64,000 nt of DNA from Pontixanthobacter sp. CEM42 (GTDB lineage: Bacteria > Pseudomonadota > Alphaproteobacteria > Sphingomonadales > Sphingomonadaceae). A program made the position numbers and the translations under genes. A model generated the notes under the pieces. That model was not told the DNA's origin. It ran no database searches and was given only the letters and a program-made list of their open reading frames with translations. The stretch lies in the NCBI RefSeq assembly GCF_017812015.1, contig NZ_JADQTN010000001.1:1032501-1096500 (forward strand), read 5' to 3'. Positions 41,761-51,822 of the stretch are shown one piece after another; positions within the stretch are counted from its first letter, which is position 1, and every line of letters starts with the position of its first letter.

Positions 41761-43395
41761 TCAGACCAGTCGTGACTGGGTCAATGCCGCAGAAATAAAT
41801 CCGTCAAACAGCGGATGCGGCTCGAACGGCCGCGATTTTAGCTCAGGATGGAACTGCACACCGACAAACCAAGGGTGATCGGGCCGCTCGACGATTTCCG
41901 GCAACAAACCATCAGGTGACATGCCGGAGAATACCAGACCAGTGCCCTCAAGCGCGTCCTTATAGGCACCGTTCACTTCGTAGCGATGCCGGTGACGCTC
42001 GGAGATCTCCGTTGCCCCGCCATAGATTGTGCTGACATGGCTGTTGGCCGACAGCTTCGCATCATATGCGCCGAGACGCATTGTTCCGCCCAAGTCTCCG
42101 CCTGCTTCACGCTCCTGCAGACCTTCCTCGGTCATCCATTCGGTGATGATACCCACAACAGGCTCATCGGTTTCGCCGAACTCGGTGGAGGACGCCGCTG
42201 TGTGACCAGCCAGACGCGCGCCTTCGACGCAGGCCATCTGCATACCCAAACATATGCCAAAGAACGGCACACCGCGCTCACGGGCAAAGCGAACGCTCGC
42301 GATTTTGCCTTCGGAGCCACGCTCACCAAAACCGCCGGGCACCAAAATGCCATGCAGCGGTTCGAGCTGCGCGGTGATGTCGGCGTCTTCCTGCTCGAAC
42401 ACCTCGGCATCAATCCACTGAATGTTGACTTTCACTCGATTGGCCATGCCGCCATGCACAAGCGCCTCGTTGAGTGATTTGTAGGCATCCTGCAGGCCGA
42501 CATATTTGCCGACCACGCCAATCGTCACTTCGCCTTCAGGGTTGAAGTAACGGTCTGTCACATCATCCCACCGCGCCAAATCGGGTTCGGGCGCATCGGT
42601 GATGCCAAAGCCCCGCAGAACTTCGCTATCGAGGCCCTCCTGGTGGTATTGAAGCGGCACCGAGTAGATTGATGGCGCGTCTAGCGCCGGAATGACCGAT
42701 TCCTGACGGACGTTACAGAACTGAGCGATTTTCTTTCGCTCGCCCTCTGGAATCTCGTGCTCACTACGGCATAGCAATACGTCGGGCTTGATTCCCAATG
42801 CTGCCAGTTCGCGCACCGAGTGCTGCGTGGGTTTGGTCTTAAGCTCGCCCGCCGCGGCAATATACGGCACCAACGTCACATGGACGCTGAGCGTTTGGAA
42901 TGGCTCGAGTTCGTTCCGAAGCTGACGGATCGCTTCCATAAAGGGCAACGATTCGATGTCGCCGACGGTCCCGCCGATTTCGCACAACACGAAGTCGAGA
43001 TCATCCGTGTCGGCAAGCGCGAAGGCTTTGATTTCGTCTGTCACATGCGGGATCACCTGCACGGTTGCGCCGAGATAGTCGCCTCGCCGCTCGCGCGCGA
43101 TAATGTCTTGATAGACACGGCCACTGGTGACGTTGTCACTTTGCCGCGCAGAGACGCCGGTAAAACGCTCATAGTGGCCAAGATCGAGATCAGTCTCTGC
43201 ACCGTCATCGGTCACATAGACTTCGCCATGCTGATAGGGGCTCATCGTTCCCGGATCGACATTCAGATAGGGATCGAACTTACGAATCCGAACCTTGTAG
43301 CCACGCGCCTGCAGCAATGCTGCCAGACTAGCTGCCATGAGACCTTTGCCGAGCGAGGAGACCACGCCGCCGGTGATAAAAATGTACCGCGCCAT
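41761..43395 (-). CDS. pyrG: CTP synthase
   Basis: The 544-residue enzyme has the synthetase domain ([20 protein letters not shown], the P-loop region, [20 protein letters not shown] and [15 protein letters not shown]) and a C-terminal class I glutamine amidotransferase domain with nucleophile Cys in [14 protein letters not shown] and [11 protein letters not shown]. It converts UTP to CTP with glutamine and ATP. The 101-bp gap to the secG stop separates it from secG and tpiA, all on the minus strand. A weak hairpin with TTTATTTTTT (41630-41655) may end its transcript. Confidence 0.97.
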   Translation of the reverse strand: MARYIFITGGVVSSLGKGLMAASLAALLQARGYKVRIRKFDPYLNVDPGTMSPYQHGEVYVTDDGAETDLDLGHYERFTGVSARQSDNVTSGRVYQDIIARERRGDYLGATVQVIPHVTDEIKAFALADTDDLDFVLCEIGGTVGDIESLPFMEAIRQLRNELEPFQTLSVHVTLVPYIAAAGELKTKPTQHSVRELAALGIKPDVLLCRSEHEIPEGERKKIAQFCNVRQESVIPALDAPSIYSVPLQYHQEGLDSEVLRGFGITDAPEPDLARWDDVTDRYFNPEGEVTIGVVGKYVGLQDAYKSLNEALVHGGMANRVKVNIQWIDAEVFEQEDADITAQLEPLHGILVPGGFGERGSEGKIASVRFARERGVPFFGICLGMQMACVEGARLAGHTAASSTEFGETDEPVVGIITEWMTEEGLQEREAGGDLGGTMRLGAYDAKLSANSHVSTIYGGATEISERHRHRYEVNGAYKDALEGTGLVFSGMSPDGLLPEIVERPDHPWFVGVQFHPELKSRPFEPHPLFDGFISAALTQSRLV

Positions 43396-43496
43396 GGGAG
43401 TTGGGCCTTAAGGCCGAAACCGGAGTCGGGGCAAGCAGAATGGTGCGGCGATTGACCGCAATCCACAGCTCTGCCGATTTTAATGCGTAAAGTGGC

Positions 43497-43874
43497 TCAA
43501 CCGATCAAGTCAGCGAGCGGATCATCTGCAGGTGTCTCAGCAGGTGCACCATCGGTTGCCGGAGGAACCTCATCACCTGCCGGTGCTGCGGGTGCTACGG
43601 GTTCAGCCGCAACATCACGATCAACGGTCGAGGTAATCTCGTTTGAGCCAGTCTCTTGAACCGCCAGCGCCGCCAGAGTGATCGACAGAGCGACAAATGC
43701 CACAGCCAACCATTTGGTCGAACGCGTGAGAAAGTCTGCTGCACCGCGCGCGCTCATCATGCCATTGGGGCTACCGCCAATACCAAGGCCGCCCCCTTCG
43801 GAGCGTTGCATTAGGATGGTAACAACCAGAGCGGCTGCAACCAGCAATTGGACGATGGTGAAAAACAGAAACAT
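43497..43874 (-). CDS. secG: Preprotein translocase subunit SecG
   Basis: The 125-residue protein has two hydrophobic helices (FFTIVQLLVAAALVVTILMQ and WLAVAFVALSITLAALAVQ) flanking the SecG motif QRSEGGGLGIGG and GAADFLTRSTKW. A Pro/Ala-rich cytoplasmic tail of about 45 residues follows, longer than in many SecG proteins. It assists SecYEG protein export. It sits between tpiA and pyrG on the same strand, a frequent arrangement. Confidence 0.93.
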   Translation of the reverse strand: MFLFFTIVQLLVAAALVVTILMQRSEGGGLGIGGSPNGMMSARGAADFLTRSTKWLAVAFVALSITLAALAVQETGSNEITSTVDRDVAAEPVAPAAPAGDEVPPATDGAPAETPADDPLADLIG

Positions 43875-43945
43875 ATAAATTCTCTAAATTGTGTCCGGCG
43901 CATGTAGGCGCGCCCATGCCCGAGGGCAAGGTTTGGAGCAGTACC

Positions 43946-44710
43946 TTATTGTTCTTGAACCTCGGCGGCAGCCAGAACGATACCGAGGAAGCTTTCCGCC
44001 GTCAGGCTGGCACCGCCAACAAGCGCTCCGCCGACTTCATCAGCTGCAAGCAATTCCTTGGCGTTGTCCGGATTGACCGACCCGCCATAAAGAATGCGAA
44101 CTTGTGCAGCCATTTCTTCACCGTAGAGCTCTACCAGTAACGCCCGGATCGAGCGGTGCATCGCGCTGATGTCTTCGACTGTCGGTGTTCGACCGGTGCC
44201 AATAGCCCAAATCGGCTCATAGGCAATGGTCAGGACTTCGTCTGCATTATCAAGCGATTCGGGCAGCGAGCCTTTCAACTGACGCGCGACAAAGCTCTCA
44301 GCCTTACCCTCGTCACGGGTTTCTTCGCTTTCACCGCAACACAGAATGACACGGATGCCCGCTTCCAATGCCGATTCGACCTTGGACCGGACCAGCGCAT
44401 TGGTTTCGGCATGATCCTGGCGACGCTCGCTGTGGCCAAGAATCACGAACTTCGCGCCAGCATCGGCGACCATGGAGGCTGAAATATCGCCGGTGTTTGC
44501 GCCTTCCGTGCCAGAATGACAGTCCTGTGCGCCAACGCCAATTTGCTCAACCTCACGGTGAACGGCGTGAATCAGCGTAAATGGCGGCGCCAGAGCAACC
44601 TCCACTTTCATCAATCGCTGTGACGAACGGTCAATCGCGCGCGCTTCAGAGAGCATGGCGCGCGTGCCGTTCATTTTCCAATTGCCTACAATATAGGGCC
44701 GCTCGGCCAT
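43946..44710 (-). CDS. tpiA: Triosephosphate isomerase
   Basis: The 254-residue TIM-barrel enzyme has the N-terminal GNWKMNG with substrate Lys, the catalytic His in ILGHSERR and catalytic Glu in IAYEPIWAIGTGRTPT, and the phosphate loop YGGSV with GGALVGGAS. It interconverts dihydroxyacetone phosphate and glyceraldehyde 3-phosphate. ATG 44710 is chosen because AGGAA lies just ahead; the open frame continues to 44731. It is divergent from ppiD with a 212-bp gap. Confidence 0.96.
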   Translation of the reverse strand: MAERPYIVGNWKMNGTRAMLSEARAIDRSSQRLMKVEVALAPPFTLIHAVHREVEQIGVGAQDCHSGTEGANTGDISASMVADAGAKFVILGHSERRQDHAETNALVRSKVESALEAGIRVILCCGESEETRDEGKAESFVARQLKGSLPESLDNADEVLTIAYEPIWAIGTGRTPTVEDISAMHRSIRALLVELYGEEMAAQVRILYGGSVNPDNAKELLAADEVGGALVGGASLTAESFLGIVLAAAEVQEQ

Positions 44711-44922
44711 TTCATTGTTCCTGAAAACCAAAAAAGGGAATTTGTGAATCTGTTGCCCCTTTATGGGGGCGAAGGGTCCGGTCCGCTAGACGCAGTTTGG
44801 GATAAGGTCAAAAGACTTTCCAACCTGTTGCGGGGAGGTCGCAGGACCGATAAAGGGTCTCACGCAAATATTACCTCCCTCGGGAATCCAATCCCCACCA
44901 ACGTTCGGATGCACAGCACACC

Positions 44923-46860
44923 ATGATCACGTTTTTCCGCAGGTTCTTCCAATCAAAGATCGGTATCGCCGTAACACTGGCGTTCTTGGGGCTGATCGCC
45001 TTTGCTTTCGCTAGCGCAGATGTCTCGAGCACTGGTACATTCGGCGGCGTATCCGGAGGCGACCGTGTTGCTGTTGTCGGCGACAAAAAGATCAGCACAT
45101 CCGATCTGAGCCGCGCCGCCAGCAACGCTGTGGACAGCATGCGGCAGCAGAATCCGACCATTTCAACAGAAGAATTCATCGGTCAGGGCGGTCTACAACA
45201 GGTACTCGATCAGCTTCTTGAACAAACCGCCATTAGCGGCTTCGCCGAGAAGTACGGATTGCGTGCCGGTACCAATTTGGTGAACAGTGAAATCATGTCG
45301 ATCCCCGTGTTCCGCGGAGCAGATGGCAATTTCGACGAAGATGCCTACCGCCAGGCACTGGCACAACGCGGACTAACCGACGCCTCGGTTCGTGACGAAT
45401 TGCGCAATGGACTGCTTGCGAAGCAAATTCTTCTACCGGCATCATACGGTGCAACTGCGCCCGACAAGTTCGCTGTCCAATATGCATCGCTGCTGCGGGA
45501 AACACGCAGTGGTGCGATCGCACTGCTCCCAGCCCCAGCCTTTGCTCCCGAGAATGATCCAACTGATCCGCAGCTTCAGGAATATTACGACGAGAATCAG
45601 GCTGACTTCATTCGACCAGAGCGCCGGACCATTCGCTACCTGAGCTTTGACGACAGTGTTGTCGGTGATCTTGCGACACCAACGGCGGAAGAAGTCGCCG
45701 CACGCTATGAAGAGAATAGCGAAGCCTTTGCGGCGAGCGAACAGCGTACCGTCACTCAGATGATTGTCTCTACACAGGAAGCAGCCAACGCGATCCGGGA
45801 CCGGGTGAATTCGGGCGGCTCTCTAGCCGTTGCGGCCCGCGAGGCCGGCCTGCAAACTGCGCAGATCGGGCCAATCTCGCAAGCGGACTATGCGGCGCAA
45901 ATCTCTTCCTCTACTGTGGCCGACGCCGTTTTCGCCGCCGCTGAGGGCACGGTCGCTGAACCAGCGCGCAGCGGCCTTGGTTTCCACGTTGTGCTGATTG
46001 ACGATGTTACCAGCACCGCTGGCAAGTCACTTGATCAAGCGCGCGCCGAAATTACCGCTGCTTTGACCGAGGAAAAACGTCAGACAGCAATCGCCGACCT
46101 ATCAGCGGATATCGAAGAGAAAGTTGATAGTGGCATCGCGCTATCTGACATCGCGCAGGAACTGGGAGTTGACATCGCGACGACACGACCGGTCACCGGC
46201 GATGGCGCAGTGTATGAGGGTCAGGGCGAAACCATTCCGCAAGTTCTCGGCCCTGCTCTGCAAACCGCGTTCCAGATGGAAGAGGGCAAGCCACAGCTTG
46301 CAGCGATTGTGCCGGGGCAGCTGTTCTTGGTTTTTGAAGTAGGCCAGATTACACGTTCTGCAGTGGCGCCACTTGCAGATATTCGTGATCGGGCAATCGT
46401 TGGCTGGAAGTTGTCCGAAGGGTCATCTCAAGCGCGAGCAGCGGTGGACCGGATCATGGAACGCATCAAAGGCGGTGCGGCCATCAACGCCGCAGTCGCG
46501 GCAGAGGATGTGACCCTGCCGCCGATTGATTCAATCAACATGAACCGCGAGCAGCTTGCGCAAGCTGGCCAACAGGTTCCCGCCCCGCTCGCCTTGCTGT
46601 TCAGCATGGCTGAGGGAACGACTAAGAAACTTGAAGGGCCACGCAACGCCGGTTGGTTTGTTGTGCGCTTGGACGATATCGAAGCAGGAACTGTAGCCGA
46701 GGGCGATCCGATCTTCGCGCAGACCAAGCAGCAAATCTCCAGCGCTCTTCAGGAAGAGTTCGGCGAGCAACTTCGCACTGCAATCAAGGCTGAAATCGGT
46801 TCGGAAACCAATGAAGCGGCTATCGAGGCGGTGCGTAAGCAGCTTACCGGCGAGCAATGA
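44923..46860 (+). CDS. ppiD: PpiD-type peptidylprolyl isomerase (SurA_N/parvulin chaperone)
   Basis: The 645-residue protein has a single N-terminal membrane anchor (SKIGIAVTLAFLGLIAFAFA), a SurA_N-like region (residues ~45-190: VAVVGDKKISTSDL and QVLDQLLEQTAISG), a parvulin-like domain near 270-370 (TVTQMIVSTQEAANAIRDRV, GFHVVLID), and a second long C-terminal region. It is a periplasm-facing folding chaperone; the parvulin active site appears degenerate, as in many PpiD proteins. The trpE start follows 19 bases after its stop. Confidence 0.9.
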   Translation: MITFFRRFFQSKIGIAVTLAFLGLIAFAFASADVSSTGTFGGVSGGDRVAVVGDKKISTSDLSRAASNAVDSMRQQNPTISTEEFIGQGGLQQVLDQLLEQTAISGFAEKYGLRAGTNLVNSEIMSIPVFRGADGNFDEDAYRQALAQRGLTDASVRDELRNGLLAKQILLPASYGATAPDKFAVQYASLLRETRSGAIALLPAPAFAPENDPTDPQLQEYYDENQADFIRPERRTIRYLSFDDSVVGDLATPTAEEVAARYEENSEAFAASEQRTVTQMIVSTQEAANAIRDRVNSGGSLAVAAREAGLQTAQIGPISQADYAAQISSSTVADAVFAAAEGTVAEPARSGLGFHVVLIDDVTSTAGKSLDQARAEITAALTEEKRQTAIADLSADIEEKVDSGIALSDIAQELGVDIATTRPVTGDGAVYEGQGETIPQVLGPALQTAFQMEEGKPQLAAIVPGQLFLVFEVGQITRSAVAPLADIRDRAIVGWKLSEGSSQARAAVDRIMERIKGGAAINAAVAAEDVTLPPIDSINMNREQLAQAGQQVPAPLALLFSMAEGTTKKLEGPRNAGWFVVRLDDIEAGTVAEGDPIFAQTKQQISSALQEEFGEQLRTAIKAEIGSETNEAAIEAVRKQLTGEQ

Positions 46861-46879
46861 GGGGCGATTTGATCGCCCG

Positions 46880-48403
46880 ATGACCCAAAGTTCAGGCACC
46901 ACTCTTTCCAACGCCGATGCCGCGCGGACGCAGTTGAACGCTGGGCAGCCCGCGCTCGTCTGGCGTAAAATCATTGCCGACACCGAAACACCCGTTGGCG
47001 CTGCTGCCAAACTGATTGAGCCCGGACGCGGCGACTTTCTGCTCGAGTCTGTTGAAGGCGGTGAAGTCAGAGGGCGATTCAGCCTGCTTGGCCTTGACCC
47101 AGATCTGGTTTTCCGTGCGTCTGGCACCGACGCCGCAATCAACTCAGCGTGGAAGCATAACCGCGAAGCGTTTGAGGATTGCGCTGAAGACAGTCTGCCC
47201 GCGCTGCGTCAACTGGTGCAGGATTGCCGGATTGATGTTCCGGATGAGTTGCCGCCTGCGCTAGCGTGCCTGGTCGGCTATTTTGGTTACGAGACTATCG
47301 GTCTCGTCGAGAAATTACCGCGCGCGCCAGAGAATCCGCTCGATCTGCCCGACATGCTTTTCGTCCGTCCAACCATCATTCTGGTGTTTGACGGGCTGAC
47401 CGAAGAACTGTTTGCCATTGCGCCTTTGTGGGCCGGTCAAGGCGATACAGATCGCGTGATCGCACAAGCGGGTGACCGCATTGACGACGTGCTGCGTAGC
47501 CTCTCCCAGCCCAGCCCGAGCACTGCAACCGCAGTTGATCTGCCAAATATGGCCCTCAATCCGACTATGGCTGGTGACGACTATGCTGCGATGGTGGCAA
47601 AAGCGAAGTCCTACATCGAGGCAGGTGACATCTTCCAAGTTGTACTGGCCCAGCGCTTTACCTGCCCCTTCCCGCTGCCACCGCTGGCGCTGTATCGGGC
47701 GCTGCGCCGCGTAAACCCGTCACCGTTTCTGTATTTCCTCAACCTGCCCGGCTTCGCAGTGGTCGGGTCCAGCCCCGAGATTCTTGTCCGCGTTCGCGAT
47801 GGAGAAGTGACCATTCGCCCGATTGCCGGGACCCGCCCGCGCGGCGAAACGCCTGCTGCCGACCGCGAGGCCGAGGCTAGTCTGCTCGCCGACGCGAAGG
47901 AACGCGCAGAACATCTGATGCTGCTTGATCTTGGCCGCAATGATGTCGGCCGCGTGGCGTCTCAGGGTAGCGTCGAAGTCACCGATAGCTTCTCGGTCGA
48001 GCGTTATAGCCATGTGATGCACATCGTCAGCAATGTCGTCGGTCAGCTGTCGCCGGAACACGACGCGCTTGATGCCATGTTCGCTGGCTTCCCTGCTGGC
48101 ACGGTCAGCGGCGCGCCGAAAATTCGCGCGTGTGAAATTATTGCGGAGCTGGAACCGGAAACACGCGGTGCTTATGCCGGTGGCGTGGGCTATTTTGCGC
48201 CCGATGGCTCGGTCGATAGCTGCATTGTGCTGCGTACCGGCGTGGTGAAAGACGGAACGCTACACGTACAAGCAGGCGCAGGTATCGTTGCCGATAGCAA
48301 TGCCGCTTATGAGCAGCGCGAATGCGAAGCCAAAGCCAGCGCCTTGATCGCGGCGGCAAATGAGGCCGCACGCGTCGCGAGCGAACCAGGGTTCGGCCAA
48401 TGA
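46880..48403 (+). CDS. trpE: Anthranilate synthase component I
   Basis: The 507-residue protein has the TrpE signatures: the Trp feedback motif LLES (GRGDFLLESVEGG), PFLYFLNLPGFAVVGSSPE, RPIAGTRPRGETP, LDLGRNDVGRVA and AGTVSGAPKIRACEIIAELE. It makes anthranilate from chorismate with ammonia supplied by TrpG (50234-50830). The LLES motif suggests intact Trp inhibition. ATG 46880 is chosen; the open frame extends upstream into ppiD. Two unrelated genes lie between it and trpG. Its stop overlaps the next gene. Confidence 0.95.
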   Translation: MTQSSGTTLSNADAARTQLNAGQPALVWRKIIADTETPVGAAAKLIEPGRGDFLLESVEGGEVRGRFSLLGLDPDLVFRASGTDAAINSAWKHNREAFEDCAEDSLPALRQLVQDCRIDVPDELPPALACLVGYFGYETIGLVEKLPRAPENPLDLPDMLFVRPTIILVFDGLTEELFAIAPLWAGQGDTDRVIAQAGDRIDDVLRSLSQPSPSTATAVDLPNMALNPTMAGDDYAAMVAKAKSYIEAGDIFQVVLAQRFTCPFPLPPLALYRALRRVNPSPFLYFLNLPGFAVVGSSPEILVRVRDGEVTIRPIAGTRPRGETPAADREAEASLLADAKERAEHLMLLDLGRNDVGRVASQGSVEVTDSFSVERYSHVMHIVSNVVGQLSPEHDALDAMFAGFPAGTVSGAPKIRACEIIAELEPETRGAYAGGVGYFAPDGSVDSCIVLRTGVVKDGTLHVQAGAGIVADSNAAYEQRECEAKASALIAAANEAARVASEPGFGQ

Positions 48404-49212
48404 GAGCGCTGACACTGACCGCGATTGTCCTGGCGCTATCAGCCTGCAATCCCGAACCGGAAGGCGAGCCGGTCCTTCGCACAGAGATCGGTAGCGGCGT
48501 GGCCGAGGATATTTCCAAAGCTCTAAGGCGCGACTCTGCCTGCCGCTCGGTCACATTCGAGACAATCCCGCTAACGCATTGCATCGCTGATCCGGCCAAG
48601 CACCGGATCACAACCGCGCTCGGTCCGGACGGCAAAGCGCCCTATCGCAGCCTCGCCAATCTGGCCGCTGGCCGTGCACCCGACGCGCCGCTTGTCGTGT
48701 TCGCGGTGAATGGCGGAATGTTTGACGAGGACGGCAAACCCATCGGCTATTATGTTGAGGGGAAGGACCGGACAAAGGAACTGAACCGCGCCGATGGTCC
48801 CGGCAATTTCCACCTCAAGCCCAACGGCGTATTTTACGGCACGGGCAGCACATGGAGCATCCGCACCAGCGATGGTTTCTATTCGAATGTTGGTGATCGG
48901 CCCGAGTTTGGGACACAATCGGGACCAATGCTGGTCATAGACGGCAAACTCCACCCTGAAATCGCGCAGGATGGCCCGTCCAAAGCAATCCGCAATGGCG
49001 TGGGCGTCGACAGCGAAGGCCGCGCGCATTTCGTCATTTCGGACAAGCCGCTGTCATTCGGCGTACTCGCGCGTTTTTACCGCGATGAACTCAAAACGCC
49101 CAATGCGCTATTTCTGGACGGCAACGTCTCTGCATTGTGGGACCCTGCAAATGACCGGCTTGATCTGGGCGCGGCACTTGGCCCGCTGATCGTCGTCGAA
49201 GCGAAGGAATGA
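48400..49212 (+). CDS. Phosphodiester glycosidase-family lipoprotein
   Basis: The 270-residue protein starts with a lipoprotein signal (LTLTAIVLALSAC, lipobox LSAC) and has the phosphodiester-glycosidase/NAGPA-like domain: VVFAVNGGMFDEDGKPIGYY, NFHLKPNGVFY, FGTQSGPMLVIDGKLHPEI, RNGVGVDSEGRAHFVIS and LFLDGNVSALWDP. This domain hydrolyses exposed GlcNAc phosphodiesters. It is predicted to be membrane-anchored, outside the cytoplasm, possibly on cell-wall or polysaccharide substrates. ATGA overlap with trpE ties its translation to the trp operon. Confidence 0.86.
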   Translation: MRALTLTAIVLALSACNPEPEGEPVLRTEIGSGVAEDISKALRRDSACRSVTFETIPLTHCIADPAKHRITTALGPDGKAPYRSLANLAAGRAPDAPLVVFAVNGGMFDEDGKPIGYYVEGKDRTKELNRADGPGNFHLKPNGVFYGTGSTWSIRTSDGFYSNVGDRPEFGTQSGPMLVIDGKLHPEIAQDGPSKAIRNGVGVDSEGRAHFVISDKPLSFGVLARFYRDELKTPNALFLDGNVSALWDPANDRLDLGAALGPLIVVEAKE

Positions 49213-49213
49213 C

Positions 49214-50176
49214 ATGATTACTTACGACCGCACGCTTTATCCGCCCATCGAACCCTATGAGACCGGAATGCTCGATGTCGGCGAAGGGCACTCGATCTAT
49301 TACCAGCGCGTCGGCACGCCCGGCGCGAAACCGGCGGTGTTCTTGCACGGCGGACCGGGCGGCGGGATGGCACCATCGCACCGCCAGCAATGGGATCCGG
49401 AACTGTATGACGTTTTGCTGTTCGACCAGCGCGGCTGCGGACAATCGACACCATTCGCAGAGATCGAGAACAACGACACTTGGCGCATTGTTGCCGATAT
49501 TGAGCGGCTGCGCGAAATGTGCGGGCACGATGCTTGGCAAGTGTTCGGCGGCAGCTGGGGAGCCACCCTAGCCCTCGCTTACTCTCAAAAGTATCCGGAC
49601 CGTACGACGGAGATTATCCTGCGCGGTGTGTTTCTGGCTCGACAGCAGGAGAAGGGATGGCTTTACCGCTTCGGCGCGAGTCAGATCATGGCCGAGCAAT
49701 GGGATCGCTTTATCGGTCTTATTCCCGAGGACGAGCGCGACGACCTTGTCAAAGCCTATCATGACCGTCTTACCAGCGATGACGAGGAAACCCGCCTAGC
49801 CGCCGCGCGCGAATGGTCTCTTTGGGAAGGTACGGTTGCGACTTTGCTGCCCAACGAAGGCTTGCTGGAAGAATTTGCCGATCCATCGAAAGCGCTGCCC
49901 TTTGCCCGTATCTGCGCGCGTTACTTCCTCGAGGATTTCTATCTGGAAGAGGCGCAACTCGTGAACGATTTGCACACAATCAAACATATTCCCGGCATCA
50001 TCGTTCAGGGCCGCCATGACATCTGCACCCCGCCTACATCGGCGTGGGAACTGAAGAAAGCATGGCCCGAAGTAGACCTACGGATCGTGCACGATGCCGG
50101 CCATAGCGCAGGCGAACCGGGCATTATCGACGGGCTGGTTCGGGCAACCGACGAATTCGCTGGCAAGAAGGCCTGA
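49214..50176 (+). CDS. pip: Proline iminopeptidase
   Basis: The 320-residue alpha/beta-hydrolase has the family motifs VFLHGGPGGG (oxyanion), FDQRGCGQSTP, nucleophile Ser114 in FGGSWGATLALAY, catalytic Asp in GRHDICTPP and His in DAGHSAGEP. It removes N-terminal Pro from peptides. Between trpE and trpG it is unexpected; see findings. It starts one base after the glycosidase stop, so the run trpE-glycosidase-pip is co-transcribed. Confidence 0.93.
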   Translation: MITYDRTLYPPIEPYETGMLDVGEGHSIYYQRVGTPGAKPAVFLHGGPGGGMAPSHRQQWDPELYDVLLFDQRGCGQSTPFAEIENNDTWRIVADIERLREMCGHDAWQVFGGSWGATLALAYSQKYPDRTTEIILRGVFLARQQEKGWLYRFGASQIMAEQWDRFIGLIPEDERDDLVKAYHDRLTSDDEETRLAAAREWSLWEGTVATLLPNEGLLEEFADPSKALPFARICARYFLEDFYLEEAQLVNDLHTIKHIPGIIVQGRHDICTPPTSAWELKKAWPEVDLRIVHDAGHSAGEPGIIDGLVRATDEFAGKKA

Positions 50177-50233
50177 CACGCAAGCGAGCTTTCCTTGCTT
50201 GATTGCGCGCCGGAGACAGGCAAAGGCACTCCC

Positions 50234-50830
50234 ATGATCCTCGTCATCGACAATTACGACAGCTTCACTTTCAACCTTGTCCATTATCTGATGGAATTGG
50301 GTGCAGAGGTGCAGGTCGAGCGCAATGATGCGATCTCTGCGGCCGATGCGATTGCGACGGGTGCAGAGGGGTTTCTGATCTCTCCTGGCCCCTGCACGCC
50401 GAACGAGGCCGGTGTCAGTCTGGATTTGGTCGCGGCCTGTGCGGATGCGGAGAAGCCGTTGCTAGGCGTGTGTTTGGGCCATCAGTCGATTGGTCAGCAT
50501 TTTGGTGGCACAGTCGTTCGCGGCGGATTGATGCATGGCAAGACCTCGCCAGTTACACATGATGGAACGGGCGTGTTTGCAGGCCTCTCCTCACCCTACA
50601 CCGCAACGCGCTATCACTCGCTGATTGTTGAGGATATTCCTGATGTTCTAGCCGTGAATGCTCGCAGCGACACGCCGGGGCTCGAGGGCGATTGCGCGAT
50701 GGGCTTCCGCCATCAGACACTACCAATCCACGGCGTGCAATTTCATCCGGAAAGCATTGCGACCGAGCATGGTCACGCTTTGCTGGCGAATTTCCTGCGC
50801 ATTTGCGGGATCGAACCGAAAGACCTGTAA
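50234..50830 (+). CDS. trpG: Anthranilate synthase component II (glutamine amidotransferase)
   Basis: The 198-residue protein is a class I glutamine amidotransferase with catalytic Cys80 ([12 protein letters not shown]), His171 and Glu173 ([14 protein letters not shown]). [20 protein letters not shown] is the family N-terminus, and [10 protein letters not shown] is the oxyanion region. It supplies ammonia to TrpE. The ATG at 50234 follows a 57-bp gap after pip; the frame begins earlier but lacks homology there. A closing TAATG overlaps trpD. Confidence 0.95.
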   Translation: MILVIDNYDSFTFNLVHYLMELGAEVQVERNDAISAADAIATGAEGFLISPGPCTPNEAGVSLDLVAACADAEKPLLGVCLGHQSIGQHFGGTVVRGGLMHGKTSPVTHDGTGVFAGLSSPYTATRYHSLIVEDIPDVLAVNARSDTPGLEGDCAMGFRHQTLPIHGVQFHPESIATEHGHALLANFLRICGIEPKDL

Positions 50831-51822
50831 TGAAGACGCTCCCGCTCGAAGTCCCGCATATGAATGCGCAAGAGGCCGAGGAGGTCTTCGGCTGGATTCT
50901 AGACGGGGAAGCAAGCGAAGAAGAAATCGCACGTTTCCTGCTGGCGATGACCGAACGCAGCGAAACCGCTGACGAAATCGCAGGCGCAGCACGCGCCTTG
51001 CGGGCTCGGCTCATTCCGATTGAAGCGCCTGCAAATGCCATCGATGTTTGCGGCACGGGCGGAGACGGACACCATACATTGAACGTCTCGACTGCCGTTT
51101 CTCTGGTCGTTGCTGCGACCGGCGTCCCGGTGGCCAAACACGGCAATCGCGCAGCCTCTTCTAAATCTGGTGCAGCTGATACTCTCGAAGCGCTCGGGCT
51201 GGATATGGATGTCGCGGGTGAGACTGCCGAAAAGACACTGGCCGAACTCGGCATTTGCTTCCTGTTCGCCAAGAACCACCACCCTGCCATGGGTCGTATC
51301 CAACCAATCCGGCTGAAACTTGGGCGGCGGACGATTTTCAATCTAATGGGCCCGCTTTCAAACCCTGCAGGTGTCAAGAGTCAACTGATTGGCATCGCGC
51401 GCCCTGGCTATGTGTCGATCTACGCGGCGGCCAAGGCCGCGCTCGGCACCGATCGTACGATGATCGTTTCGGGTGATGAAGGTTTGGACGAACTCAGCCT
51501 CGCAGGTGGCAACGAAGTCGCCGATGTGCGCGGCAATGAGTTTGAAATGAAGCGCGTCGATGCCTCTATGATTGGCGTTCCCAATGCTCCTGTCGAAGCC
51601 ATTCGCGGCGATGATGCAAAGCACAACGCTGCGGCTTTGAAAGCGCTGCTGGACGGCAACCCTGGCCCATACCGCGACGCAGTGATCTTCAACTCGGCTG
51701 CATCGCTAATCGTCGCAGGCACAGCCAAAGGCTGGAACGAAGGAGCAGACCAAGCTCGCGAGTCACTCGACTCCGGCAAAGCGCGCGAACTGCTGCAAAG
51801 CTGGATCGCGATGACGCAATGA
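50830..51822 (+). CDS. trpD: Anthranilate phosphoribosyltransferase
   Basis: The 330-residue enzyme has the TrpD motifs [20 protein letters not shown] (PRPP binding), [40 protein letters not shown] and [14 protein letters not shown], and [17 protein letters not shown]. It joins anthranilate and PRPP. ATG 50830 shares a base with the trpG stop (TAATG). The trpC start overlaps its stop (ATGA), so trpG-D-C is one coupled unit. Confidence 0.96.
   Translation: MKTLPLEVPHMNAQEAEEVFGWILDGEASEEEIARFLLAMTERSETADEIAGAARALRARLIPIEAPANAIDVCGTGGDGHHTLNVSTAVSLVVAATGVPVAKHGNRAASSKSGAADTLEALGLDMDVAGETAEKTLAELGICFLFAKNHHPAMGRIQPIRLKLGRRTIFNLMGPLSNPAGVKSQLIGIARPGYVSIYAAAKAALGTDRTMIVSGDEGLDELSLAGGNEVADVRGNEFEMKRVDASMIGVPNAPVEAIRGDDAKHNAAALKALLDGNPGPYRDAVIFNSAASLIVAGTAKGWNEGADQARESLDSGKARELLQSWIAMTQ

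Noticed and set aside
50553-51377. Minus-strand frame of 274 codons across trpG and trpD
   Set aside because: It is antisense to two conserved genes; Ser/Arg-rich composition is typical of a shadow frame.
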